A stretch of DNA of 36,984 nucleotides from a virus: positions 1 through 36,984 of the IMG/VR virus record IMGVR_UViG_3300027754_000228. One strand, given 5' to 3'. Of this stretch, positions 14,156-20,837 are shown in pieces; the first letter of the stretch is position 1; each line of letters begins with the position of its first letter. The notes beneath the pieces were generated by a model. It ran no database searches, had not been told where the DNA came from, and saw only the letters and a program-made list of their open reading frames with translations. The position numbers and the translations under genes were made by a program.

Positions 14156-15259
14156 TTATTGCGTTTTCTTTCGTGTTTTTTTGAGTGCCCCTTGATCGTG
14201 GTTTCGGTGTTTAAAATCCAGCATATTTGACTGTTTCTGACCCGTGCCACGTTTTGAAAACGTGGCACGGATGGCCTCAGCCATGCGGTCTTTCACCGCC
14301 GACTGAGCATACCTCGCGGTCTGGGCGGGCGTCGAATGCAGGGCCAGGTGAGAGACGGCGTGGATGTCGCCGGTCTTCCGGTAGACCTCGGTCAGAAACG
14401 AGTGGCGCAGGTCGTAGGCGCGGATGCTCTTCGGGATGTCCTTGCGCGTGGCACGGGCGTTCCTCACGGCGTTGCGAAACGCCTTCGCCGAGCTCGACCG
14501 AGAGAACTCGCCCCAGCAGTCGGCGGCCGCGAAGTCCTTGAAGGCTTGCACGGCCTGTGGGGAGAGCGGCAGGGTGCGCCCTGGTGATCCTTTCCCCTTG
14601 CGCCGGGGACTGACGCGCACGGTCTTGGCCTTCAGGTCCACATCGGCCGGCGTGAGTTGGGCGATCTGCGCTTGGGGGAGGCCGGTGTAGGCCATGACGG
14701 CGAAGCGGGCGCGGCTCTGAGTCGGCCCCATCTGGTCGAGGATGGCCGTGATGACCGAATAGGGGAGGCTGCGGGGCGTGTCGTAGCGTTCCCTGACCTT
14801 CGGCACCTCTCGGACGGGGTTGTAGCCGCTGGCCCCGCTGAGGCTCTTGTAGAGGCTGCTGAGCACTTGGCGGCGGTGGTTGAGGGTGGAAGGGGCGTTG
14901 TGCCAGGCGGCCAGTTGCTGGCGCACGTCCACGGCGGTGATGGCGTCTCGGTGGCGGTCGCCAAACGCCGTCACCCAGTGGGTGAGGATGTCGTCGGCGT
15001 CGGCCTTATGGCGTCCGGTGAGGGTCGAGAGGTAGGTGGCGGCGTCGGCGCGGAGGGTGTCGGCGGTGGCTTCCTCGCGCTCGAGCTTGAGCGCCCCGGC
15101 CTGCTTGAGCGTCAGCCGTTCCTTGATGAGCTCGGCCACGTCGGAATCGTGGGGGCAGCGGTATTCGTGGGGCTTGCCGTTGACCGAAACGATCACGGCG
15201 ATCCCGATGGCATCCCGAAAGATGCCGGTGGCGATGCGTTGACGTAACCCTCTCGGCAT
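14156..15259 (-). CDS. int: Tyrosine recombinase (phage integrase)
   Basis: A 367-residue protein. Residues 60-150 form a core-binding SAM-like domain. The catalytic domain (about 165-325) has the Lys-rich beta hairpin (RRKGKG, 219-224), YDLRHSF (282-288; Arg285), His308 and the nucleophile Tyr317 in HSTPAQTARY. The usual first catalytic Arg of TG-x-R is replaced: here the text is TGLPQAQ, with Pro195. It reads toward the attP-like tRNA half 30 bases beyond its stop. The 172 bp upstream (15260-15431) probably hold its promoter. It integrates the phage at a host tRNA-Arg gene by inference. Confidence 0.85.
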   Translation of the reverse strand: MPRGLRQRIATGIFRDAIGIAVIVSVNGKPHEYRCPHDSDVAELIKERLTLKQAGALKLEREEATADTLRADAATYLSTLTGRHKADADDILTHWVTAFGDRHRDAITAVDVRQQLAAWHNAPSTLNHRRQVLSSLYKSLSGASGYNPVREVPKVRERYDTPRSLPYSVITAILDQMGPTQSRARFAVMAYTGLPQAQIAQLTPADVDLKAKTVRVSPRRKGKGSPGRTLPLSPQAVQAFKDFAAADCWGEFSRSSSAKAFRNAVRNARATRKDIPKSIRAYDLRHSFLTEVYRKTGDIHAVSHLALHSTPAQTARYAQSAVKDRMAEAIRATFSKRGTGQKQSNMLDFKHRNHDQGALKKTRKKTQ

Positions 15260-15431
15260 ATTAGGTCATCCAGCGAAGGGCCTCATCTGTCACGCTCGCG
15301 ATCTAATCTCGCCCGTGAATGCGTCGCGCTCACTGATTGGATGTTTCAGATGAAGCCCGTTCGGCGTCATCGTCGTTTGTCGCGTGTGTTGCTGTCGCAA
15401 TTGGAGCAACTGAGTCCTGCGGATTACACGG

Positions 15432-15773
15432 CTATCCGCGCCGTCGTCCGCTACCGGCTGTCTTGCGCCGTCGAATCAGCTTCTCAAAGGCAGCCCGCTC
15501 GACCGGCTCCATCGCCTTCAAGTTCGCGACGATCTCGCGCTGGCTCTCCGTGAGGGACGGCTTCGGCATGTCTTCGGCCAATACGTCGGCCAGCGAATGG
15601 TGGAACACGCGGGCGATCGCGTCCATGAAATCCAGCGCCGGGTATTTCATGTCCCCGTGGAAAAACCGATTTACGTCCTGTTGACGCAGGTGGGCCGCAC
15701 GGGCTAGACCCGACTCGGTCATCTCGCATTGTGCGCGTAACGCGGCCAGGCGCTCTCGCACCCGCGCCGTCAT
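15432..15773 (-). CDS. HTH repressor (CI-like), short form
   Basis: A 113-residue protein. Residues 10-60 hold an XRE-type helix-turn-helix (GLARAAHLRQQDVNRFF). The remainder is helical and ends in Lys/Arg. There is no S24-type peptidase domain, so RecA-dependent self-cleavage is not expected. I chose ATG 15773 because AGGGA lies just upstream; ATG 15797 would add eight residues but lacks a ribosome site. A TAGAAT -10-like box lies at 15817-15812 on the - strand. It is divergent from the Cro-like gene and probably keeps lysogeny by binding the half-sites at 15839-15867. Confidence 0.8.
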   Translation of the reverse strand: MTARVRERLAALRAQCEMTESGLARAAHLRQQDVNRFFHGDMKYPALDFMDAIARVFHHSLADVLAEDMPKPSLTESQREIVANLKAMEPVERAAFEKLIRRRKTAGSGRRRG

Positions 15774-15876
15774 TACGTCCCTAGTTTTGGCCGACATACT
15801 GTCACAGTCTCATTCTAGCCTGCCCTACAAAAAATTTATGTTGCAAGCTACACAAAGTCTATGTAGCATCGCTCGT
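15774..15876. promoter_or_regulatory. Divergent repressor/Cro control region with operator half-sites
   Basis: This stretch separates the - strand repressor from the + strand Cro-like gene. Three half-sites of the form TGTWGC are visible: TGTTGC (15839-15844), GCTACA (15847-15852, inverted) and TGTAGC (15862-15867). The last two are a perfect inverted repeat with nine bases between. A TAGAAT box for the repressor lies on the - strand at 15817-15812. TATGTA at 15860-15865 could be the -10 box for the Cro-like gene and overlaps the third half-site. Confidence 0.6.
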
Positions 15877-16086
15877 GTGAATCGGAACCCCGCAAATCGC
15901 CTGCGCGTCCTGCGTGCTGAACGCCTCTGGAACCAGATGGAAGTGGCGTCGAAATTGGGCGTGGGCTTGAATCGCTACTGGAAGATTGAGAACGGCCACA
16001 CGACACCGGAACCGGCCGAAAGGGCCAAGTTGGCCCGTGTCTTTAAAGTCAAGGTTGTTGACGTGTTTCCCACGGTGGCGGCATGA
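15877..16086 (+). CDS. Cro-like HTH regulator
   Basis: A 69-residue protein. The XRE helix-turn-helix (about residues 5-55) has RLRVLRAERLWNQ, E-V-A-S-K-L-G-V and Y-W-K-I-E-N-G, the usual pattern of small phage regulators, ending with a VDVFP helix cap. I chose GTG 15877 because it lies downstream of the operator half-sites; ATG 15838 would place them inside the gene. Neither start has a good ribosome site, so a near-leaderless mRNA is possible. It leads the early operon and is coupled to the next gene by ATGA. Confidence 0.75.
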   Translation: MNRNPANRLRVLRAERLWNQMEVASKLGVGLNRYWKIENGHTTPEPAERAKLARVFKVKVVDVFPTVAA

Positions 16087-16334
16087 CCCTCGCGGAATGG
16101 CAAGCGTATCCGCCGACCTTGCGTGTCCAGCACCTGGCCGGCATCTACAGCAAGAGCGTCCACACGGTGCGCGACCTGTTGGCGCATGGTTCCCACAAGT
16201 TGCCGACACCGTGCGAACGGCGACCGTGGGGCGTGAACCGGGACGACTGCCGCCGTCATTACGAGACGCGCACCCTGGCGCGTCGGTGGATGGTGATCCC
16301 GGCCATCGACGGCAAAGGGCGGAGGACATCGTGA
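16083..16334 (+). CDS. Small HTH protein, excisionase-like
   Basis: An 83-residue protein. Residues 12-50 (RVQHLAGIYSKSVHTVRDLL then a wing with Pro and Trp) look like a MerR/Xis-type winged helix-turn-helix. The C-terminus is basic. A small winged-helix gene directly after cro in a phage with an integrase suits an excisionase or early transcription regulator. Without a search I cannot decide between them. It is linked by ATGA and GTGA overlaps to its neighbours. Confidence 0.6.
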   Translation: MTLAEWQAYPPTLRVQHLAGIYSKSVHTVRDLLAHGSHKLPTPCERRPWGVNRDDCRRHYETRTLARRWMVIPAIDGKGRRTS

Positions 16335-16540
16335 ACCGGTGGGTCGTGATGCTCGAGGGGCGGATCCTTGGCTGGGTGTCGGCTCCCGAGTTTCGCCCAT
16401 TGCCCCGCGGTCGTGGCTTCTGCAAGCGTCCCATTTACTGGGCGTTCCGCCGTGACGGCGTTCGAACAGAGTTCACATTCCCGAGTCGCAAGCAGGCGAG
16501 TGATTGGGTGGTTGGTGCGGCCAGAGAGGTGAAGTCATGA
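16331..16540 (+). CDS. Small hypothetical protein
   Basis: A 69-residue protein from a GTGA overlap. It is rich in Arg, Phe and Trp, with alternating strand-like segments (WVVMLEGRILGWV, WAFRRDGV, TEFTFPS) and a final helix. It looks like a compact beta-rich fold; no known family. Positioned in the early operon between an HTH protein and a Cys-containing protein. Confidence 0.65.
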   Translation: MNRWVVMLEGRILGWVSAPEFRPLPRGRGFCKRPIYWAFRRDGVRTEFTFPSRKQASDWVVGAAREVKS

Positions 16541-16791
16541 GCCGCCTAGACCCGGATACCGATTACGCCTTTGACGTGACCAATCTCCCGTTGCGCGAGT
16601 ACGGGCTGGATGACACGCGCTTCCCCTGCCCCTGTGGTGACGAGCACTGCATCGGTGACGGCGACGACGCCATGAACATCAAGCTCGGCGCGACCTGGTA
16701 TGCGGCCGACTGCGTGATGGCGAACAACCACCCGCTGGTAGTCGAGGACCGCGAGCACGATGCGCGGCAAGCAGAGAGGGCATGGAAATGA
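16537..16791 (+). CDS. Small Cys-containing hypothetical protein
   Basis: An 84-residue acidic protein from ATG 16537; AGAGGTGA lies just upstream and fixes the start. Residues 30-38 hold C-P-C-G-D-E-H-C, a possible metal site, with a further Cys at about residue 61. The rest is Asp/Glu-rich and ends in a basic helix. No known family. It is an early gene, co-transcribed with the annealase downstream. Confidence 0.65.
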   Translation: MSRLDPDTDYAFDVTNLPLREYGLDDTRFPCPCGDEHCIGDGDDAMNIKLGATWYAADCVMANNHPLVVEDREHDARQAERAWK

Positions 16792-16898
16792 GCGCAGAAG
16801 CGGTGGCCGTCCTGTGGGCGGTGGGCATGGTGATCGCGTGGTCTGGCTGCTGCTGGTCGGCTGGTGCAATTTGGGAATTCAAGAGGGAGAAGCGATGA
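16788..16898 (+). CDS. Small one-TM protein
   Basis: A 36-residue protein from ATG 16788, overlapping both neighbours by ATGA. Residues 5-29 are hydrophobic (Ala, Val, Trp, Gly, Cys) and the tail is Lys/Arg-rich, so it is probably a membrane peptide with its tail inside. It sits between an acidic protein and the recombination genes. Role unknown; superinfection exclusion would be one possibility. Confidence 0.5.
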   Translation: MSAEAVAVLWAVGMVIAWSGCCWSAGAIWEFKREKR

Positions 16899-17506
16899 AC
16901 CACTCAGAGCAGATCAACGAGATTGCCACGGCGCTGGCGAAGGCCCAGTCCGTCATTGAGGCGGCGGTGAAGGACAAGACCAACCCGCACTTCAAGAACG
17001 ACTACGCCGACCTGTCGTCGGTGTGGAACGCCTGCCGTAAGCCGTTGACCGACAACGGCCTGAGCGTGGTGCAGACCGCCGCCGACGACAGCGGGCGCGT
17101 GGGCGTGACCACGCTGCTGATGCACTCGTCGGGCCAGTGGATCGCGGACACGCTGTTCATGCGGCCGACGAAGGACGATCCGCAGGGCGTCGGTTCCTGC
17201 ATCACCTACGCCCGCCGCTATGCGCTGGCGGCGATGGTGGGTGTGGCCCCGGCCGATGATGACGGCAACGCGGCCAGCGAGAAGCCGAGCGGCAAGCCTG
17301 TCGCAGTCGCGCAACAGGCACCGAAGGGTTACGCCGACTGGCTGACCGATTTGGAAGCGGTGGCCGACGAAGGCACCCAAGCCTTGCAGAAGTCGTGGAA
17401 GGCCAGCGATGTGGCGCTTCGTGACCACCTGACCAAGACCAACAACAAGGCGTGGGAAGTCATCAAGGCCCGCGCTGCCAAGGTTCCCGCCACGGTGACG
17501 GCGTGA
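16895..17506 (+). CDS. erf: ERF-family single-strand annealing protein
   Basis: A 203-residue protein. The core (residues 1-130) matches the ERF family: an N-terminal helix, then NPHFKNDYADLSSVW, NGLSVVQT and GSCITYARRYALAAMVGV, which are the family hallmarks. The C-terminal 70 residues form a helical tail after a Pro/Ala linker. ERF proteins anneal complementary DNA strands and support phage recombination and genome circularisation. The exonuclease gene follows by GTGA overlap, making a two-component recombination module as in P22 or lambda Red. AGGGAGAAG precedes the ATG. Confidence 0.9.
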   Translation: MNHSEQINEIATALAKAQSVIEAAVKDKTNPHFKNDYADLSSVWNACRKPLTDNGLSVVQTAADDSGRVGVTTLLMHSSGQWIADTLFMRPTKDDPQGVGSCITYARRYALAAMVGVAPADDDGNAASEKPSGKPVAVAQQAPKGYADWLTDLEAVADEGTQALQKSWKASDVALRDHLTKTNNKAWEVIKARAAKVPATVTA

Positions 17507-18159
17507 ACTTCACCATCATCGACGCCCCGCAGCGATCACCTGAGTGGTTCCAGGCCCGCGCCGGTAAGCTGACCGGCTCCAAAGCATGGCTGGTGACGGA
17601 CTTCCTCAAGAGCGGCAAGGAATCCGCCCCCCGCCGAGACTACCGGATGCAGTTGGTGTGTGAACTGCTGACCGGCCGGCCGCAAGAGGACGGTGATGGG
17701 TTTGTGAACGCGGCCATGTTGCGCGGCATCGAGCTCGAGCCCGCGGCCTTTGCCGCCTACGAGTCGCTGACGGGTTTGATGGCTGTTCGCACGGGGTTCC
17801 TGGCGCACAACACGCACCACGCCGGCTGTTCATTGGACGGGCATCTGGACAACTTCAAGGGGCTGCTCGAAATCAAGTGCCCCAAGAGCGCCACGCATCT
17901 GGGCTACTGGCGCGGGCCGTCCACGGCTCCCGACGATCACCTGCCGCAGATCGTTCACAACCTGTGGGTGACGGGCGCGGACTGGTGCGACTTTCTGAGC
18001 TTTGATGATCGCTTCGACGGGGCGATGCAGACGTTCCTGGTGCGCGTGAAGCGTGCGGACGTGGACATCCCGGCCTACGAAGCGGCGGCGTTGAAGTTCC
18101 TAGCCGAAGTGGCAACCGAAGTGAATGCCCTTAAGGGCTGGAAGGTGGTGGCAGCGTGA
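17503..18159 (+). CDS. YqaJ / lambda-exonuclease-type nuclease
   Basis: A 218-residue protein from a GTGA overlap. SPEWFQARAGKLTGS (12-26) is the usual start of the YqaJ family. The PD-(D/E)XK active site is visible as Asp112 in CSLDG and Glu123-x-Lys125 in LLEIKCP, with a Gln-rich helix after it (LPQIVHNLW). The family degrades one strand of double-stranded DNA from the end and loads the annealing protein. Pairing with the ERF gene upstream makes it the exonuclease of a Red-like system. The length is normal for the family. Confidence 0.88.
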   Translation: MNFTIIDAPQRSPEWFQARAGKLTGSKAWLVTDFLKSGKESAPRRDYRMQLVCELLTGRPQEDGDGFVNAAMLRGIELEPAAFAAYESLTGLMAVRTGFLAHNTHHAGCSLDGHLDNFKGLLEIKCPKSATHLGYWRGPSTAPDDHLPQIVHNLWVTGADWCDFLSFDDRFDGAMQTFLVRVKRADVDIPAYEAAALKFLAEVATEVNALKGWKVVAA

Positions 18160-18389
18160 GCGAGACGAAATACCCCGACGACCGTGGCGCACTCTGGATC
18201 GACAGCGAGAACAAGATGTCCGGCACGCTGAATGGCGAGCGCGTGGTCTGCTGGCGGAACGACCGCAAGACCCCCGGCAGCAAGCAGCCTGACTGGCGCA
18301 TCAAGGCCGACAAGGGCAACCCGAAAGCCGCCGCCGCCAACGAGACCGACCAGCGCGAACCGATGACCGACATCGACGTTCCATTTTGA
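18156..18389 (+). CDS. Small protein with SSB-like C-terminal tip
   Basis: A 77-residue protein from a GTGA overlap. The N-terminal half (GALW, MSGTLNGERVVCWRN, then KQPDWRI) has the pattern of a DUF736-like or OB-like small beta domain. The linker is Ala/Asn/Lys-rich. The last eight residues are MTDIDVPF, close to the acidic D-D-D-I-P-F tip by which bacterial SSB recruits partners. Next to the annealase and exonuclease, it may bind single-stranded DNA or recruit SSB-binding host proteins. Assignment to DUF736 is tentative. Confidence 0.7.
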   Translation: MSETKYPDDRGALWIDSENKMSGTLNGERVVCWRNDRKTPGSKQPDWRIKADKGNPKAAAANETDQREPMTDIDVPF

Positions 18390-18391
18390 TC

Positions 18392-18544
18392 ATGGCGCAC
18401 ATCCACACCTGCGTTGACTGCGACGACGACTTCTCCTGCGACGAGCCGGAGATTGACAGCGAGTTCCGCGAGGGCTGCTCGGTGGAGCCTGACCGCTGCC
18501 CGTCGTGTCGTGATGCCGAAGTGGTGGAGGCACCGCGTGGCTAA
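18392..18544 (+). CDS. Small acidic zinc-ribbon protein
   Basis: A 50-residue protein. Cys7-x-x-Cys10, Cys16, Cys30 and Cys37-x-x-Cys40 suggest a zinc-binding fold, in a very acidic sequence (Asp/Glu-rich). It overlaps the HNH gene by eight bases. Function unknown; perhaps a small regulator or inhibitor. Confidence 0.6.
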   Translation: MAHIHTCVDCDDDFSCDEPEIDSEFREGCSVEPDRCPSCRDAEVVEAPRG

Positions 18545-18902
18545 CGCGGCCCTGGCACCCGGTGCCCTGCACGTCGAGAAACGGGTCAAGTCGTCCGCGA
18601 AGTCTGACCGCGAGGTGTTCGCGCACGTCTCGGAGCGGGATGGTCTGCGGTGCCGCGCCTGTAGCGCGTACTGCGGCATCGACATTGAGCGGCATCACCT
18701 GCGTGGGCGGAAGTACACCACGGTTCAGGATTGCTGCTGCCTGTGTGAAGACTGCCACGGGCTGTTGCATGTCCGTGTGGGCGGGAAGCTGCTGAAAGTT
18801 CACGGCAATGCGGAGCAGCGGAGTCCATTTGGTGTGCTGAACGGATTGACGATCGAGACGCGGAACAACGACGGCACCTGGCGCGTGGAGTCGGGCCGAT
18901 GA
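18537..18902 (+). CDS. HNH endonuclease
   Basis: A 121-residue protein from GTG 18537. Cys39-x-x-Cys42 and a later CCCLCEDCH (from about residue 69) supply zinc ligands, with IERHHLRGR between (about 51-59) carrying the His-His of the HNH core and LLHV closing the motif. HNH enzymes cut DNA; in phages they act in packaging, recombination or as free-standing homing nucleases. As it lies in the recombination cluster and not next to terminase, a recombination or resolution role seems more likely. The C-terminal 40 residues are a beta-like extension of unknown role. Confidence 0.75.
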   Translation: MANAALAPGALHVEKRVKSSAKSDREVFAHVSERDGLRCRACSAYCGIDIERHHLRGRKYTTVQDCCCLCEDCHGLLHVRVGGKLLKVHGNAEQRSPFGVLNGLTIETRNNDGTWRVESGR

Positions 18903-19075
18903 GCGAACCCCTGGTCCTCCCGCGCAACTGCGCCAACTGCGCCCACTTCGACGGTGAGCACTGGTGTGCCTTGGGCGAGCAGGCGAGAGTGGTTGGGTTC
19001 ATTTGGGCCGCGCCCCTCGTCGTCTGTGCGAAGCATGAACCCCAAGAGCCTGAGATTGAAGGCGCGGCGGTATGA
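18899..19075 (+). CDS. Small zinc-ribbon protein
   Basis: A 58-residue protein with ATGA overlaps at both ends. The Cys pattern is N-C-A-N-C-A-H-F near residue 11, W-C-A-L near 24 and V-C-A-K-H near 46, as in small phage proteins with a C-x-x-C knuckle. Likely structural zinc site. Role unknown. Confidence 0.6.
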   Translation: MSEPLVLPRNCANCAHFDGEHWCALGEQARVVGFIWAAPLVVCAKHEPQEPEIEGAAV

Positions 19076-19527
19076 ATACCGCGCTGATGTTCTCGTCCAA
19101 GTCGGACGAGTGGAGTACGCCGCAGGCGACATTCGACGCGCTGGCCCGTGAGTTCCCCTTCACCGTGGACTTGGCCGCGACCGCCGAGAACGCGAAGTGC
19201 CGGCAGTTCATCACGGCCCACCACAACGCGCTGAACCGCGACTGGTGGGAATACGGCGATTACGGCTGGCTGAATCCACCCTACTCGCTTGGCCTGTGCC
19301 CCAGATTCATCGCCAAGGCGGCAGAGGAGCGCCGGAAGGGCTTTACCACGGTCATGCTGCTGCCGGCGCGGACGGATACGCGGTATTTCCACGACTACAT
19401 CTGGGACGCCGAACGTCACCAACCAAAGGCGAATGTGCAGGTGCGATTTATCAAGGGCCGGTTGAAGTTTGGCGACGCCGCCAACTCCGCGCCGTTCCCG
19501 TCGATGGTTGTGGTGTTCCGACCATGA
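19072..19527 (+). CDS. Dam-family DNA N6-adenine methyltransferase
   Basis: A 151-residue protein. It fits the phage Dam family: the opening S-K-S-D-E-W-S-T-P, then F-T-V-D-L-A-A-T, and the catalytic motif NPPYS (68-72) that flips and methylates adenine. A TVMLLPARTDTRYFHD stretch follows, typical of the family. Short length is normal, since these enzymes lack a target-recognition domain insert. It would methylate phage DNA, probably at GATC or another short site, and protect it from host restriction. It overlaps both neighbours by ATGA. Confidence 0.88.
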   Translation: MNTALMFSSKSDEWSTPQATFDALAREFPFTVDLAATAENAKCRQFITAHHNALNRDWWEYGDYGWLNPPYSLGLCPRFIAKAAEERRKGFTTVMLLPARTDTRYFHDYIWDAERHQPKANVQVRFIKGRLKFGDAANSAPFPSMVVVFRP

Positions 19528-19862
19528 CAGCCATCGAGCGCATCGAGCGCATCCAGATCGACATGGCGGGGGACCAGCAGCCATCGCCGGCCCAAGTGCG
19601 CGAGTTTGAACTGGCGCTCTGCGGCTTGCTGGGGCAGTTCGCCCGCGAAGCGACATTAGCCGAGATTGAATTTAAGCGGGTGATCGCGGCCTCGAGGATC
19701 GGGGCGAAGTCAATCGCGGAGGCCAAGGTGGTGGCGGAAGCGCAGCCGGCGTATGGCACGTATCGGCTCGCGGCGATGAACGCCGAGCAGTGTTTGGAAA
19801 TGGTGCGGACCTGCCGCGGGTTTAGTCGCAGCTTGTCGGAAGAGATGCGGTTGCAGCGGTGA
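19524..19862 (+). CDS. Hypothetical helical protein
   Basis: A 112-residue protein from an ATGA overlap. It is almost all helix, with Ala, Glu, Arg and Leu dominant, and two Cys (about residues 33 and 94). No signal or membrane segment. No recognised family. It lies between the methylase and the replication gene, so an accessory replication or DNA-binding role is possible by position only. Confidence 0.65.
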   Translation: MTAIERIERIQIDMAGDQQPSPAQVREFELALCGLLGQFAREATLAEIEFKRVIAASRIGAKSIAEAKVVAEAQPAYGTYRLAAMNAEQCLEMVRTCRGFSRSLSEEMRLQR

Positions 19863-19960
19863 GCAGAACGCCGCTCCCACGTCCCAAAGCAGAGGTGACT
19901 GCGATGATTTTCGTTGCCCGTTCGTATTTTATTCCGCTGCGGTCCGAGGTTACACGATGA
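19859..19960 (+). CDS. 33-residue gene upstream of the replication gene
   Basis: A small frame from GTG 19859 (GTGA overlap with the previous stop) to TGA 19960, which overlaps the replication-gene ATG as ATGA. Inside it, AGAGGTGA precedes an in-frame ATG at 19904, giving an 18-residue alternative. The replication ATG has no clear ribosome site of its own, so translation of this peptide may set its expression. The peptide ends with hydrophobic and Arg residues. Whether the peptide itself matters is unknown. Confidence 0.45.
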   Translation: MSRTPLPRPKAEVTAMIFVARSYFIPLRSEVTR

Positions 19961-20511
19961 CCTGGATCAAGCTCGACGACAACGCCGTCGATCACCCCAA
20001 AGTCGCCAGCCTGACCGACAAAGCCTTCCGCTGGTGGGTGCGCGGCATGAGCTACTCCAGCCGCTTCCTGACGGATGGTGTGCTGCCTATGGTGTTCTGG
20101 AAGCAGGCCCCGAATCAGATTCGTGTCGAGTTGTCAGCGTTTGGATTGTGGGATTGGCACGATCCCGACTTCCGTATTCATGACTACCTTTCACACCAGT
20201 CCAGTAAAGAATCCGTCACGAAGAAAAAGGCGGACACTGCTGCCCGCGTGAAGGCCCATCGAGCACGCAAGAGTAACGGCGTTACTAACGCAAGTAGTAA
20301 CGCGCACGTAACAGCGTCAGAGAACAGAGATCAGAGTCCAGAGATCTTTCCCCCCGTAGCCCCCCAAGGGGGGCGGCGAAATGTCCGACGCGAGGCGAAG
20401 CAAATCCGGAAGGGCTGGGGCATGTGCTCACACCGGCCGACGTGCATCTCGGAAGCCGTCTGCGTCGAGATCATCGCGGCTGATCTCTCGGCAAAGCGCA
20501 GGGCGTCATGA
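19957..20511 (+). CDS. Phage replication protein (replisome organiser-like)
   Basis: A 184-residue protein. Residues 1-75 (TWIKLDDNAVDHPKVASL, then FRWWVRGMSYSSRFLTDG) match the N-terminal winged-helix domain of phage replication-initiation proteins of the O/DnaD type. A basic linker follows (about 85-105). The middle, PEIFPPVAPQGGRR, is coded by a perfect 16-base GC palindrome. The C-terminal part has three Cys and is basic; it lacks a long DnaC-like or helicase-loader domain, so it is shorter than many relatives. It probably binds the phage origin and recruits host helicase. No separate helicase loader is seen. Confidence 0.7.
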   Translation: MTWIKLDDNAVDHPKVASLTDKAFRWWVRGMSYSSRFLTDGVLPMVFWKQAPNQIRVELSAFGLWDWHDPDFRIHDYLSHQSSKESVTKKKADTAARVKAHRARKSNGVTNASSNAHVTASENRDQSPEIFPPVAPQGGRRNVRREAKQIRKGWGMCSHRPTCISEAVCVEIIAADLSAKRRAS

Positions 20512-20834
20512 ACTGGCAACGGCAATTCGCTGAGGGTGCCTGTGCGGGGTGCGCGTTACCGATTCATCCCGGTGAACCGGCGCGGTTACTGACCAAGCGG
20601 AAGGGCGTGTTCTGTGCGGCGTGTGCGGCCCGGCGATTGCTCGAGCAGCCGCCCACGGACATGCCCACGCAAGCGGCGAAGTCAGCGCGGGTCTACGTCG
20701 GCGACGGGCGCTCAGTGGCACCGGGGTTCTCAGGCTTCAATCGTCTTGATGCAGCCGGCACGGTGCGGAAGGCCATCCTTGACCGCCGCGGGTTGAGCGT
20801 TGATCCCCGTGCGCGTCAAGTGGGGAGCGAATAG
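20508..20834 (+). CDS. Small zinc-finger protein
   Basis: A 108-residue protein from an ATGA overlap. Cys12-x-x-Cys15 and Cys36-x-x-Cys39 form a probable zinc ribbon resembling the N-terminal knuckle of many phage proteins of unknown role. The C-terminal half is basic and flexible. Likely a nucleic-acid binding accessory to replication. Confidence 0.65.
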   Translation: MNWQRQFAEGACAGCALPIHPGEPARLLTKRKGVFCAACAARRLLEQPPTDMPTQAAKSARVYVGDGRSVAPGFSGFNRLDAAGTVRKAILDRRGLSVDPRARQVGSE

Positions 20835-20837
20835 CCA

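Noticed and set aside
15341-15553. A 70-residue + strand frame starting in the gap between integrase and repressor genes
   Set aside because: Its first 30 residues look plausible, but more than half lies antisense to the repressor, the later part is Ser/Pro/Arg-rich shadow sequence, and no ribosome site is present.
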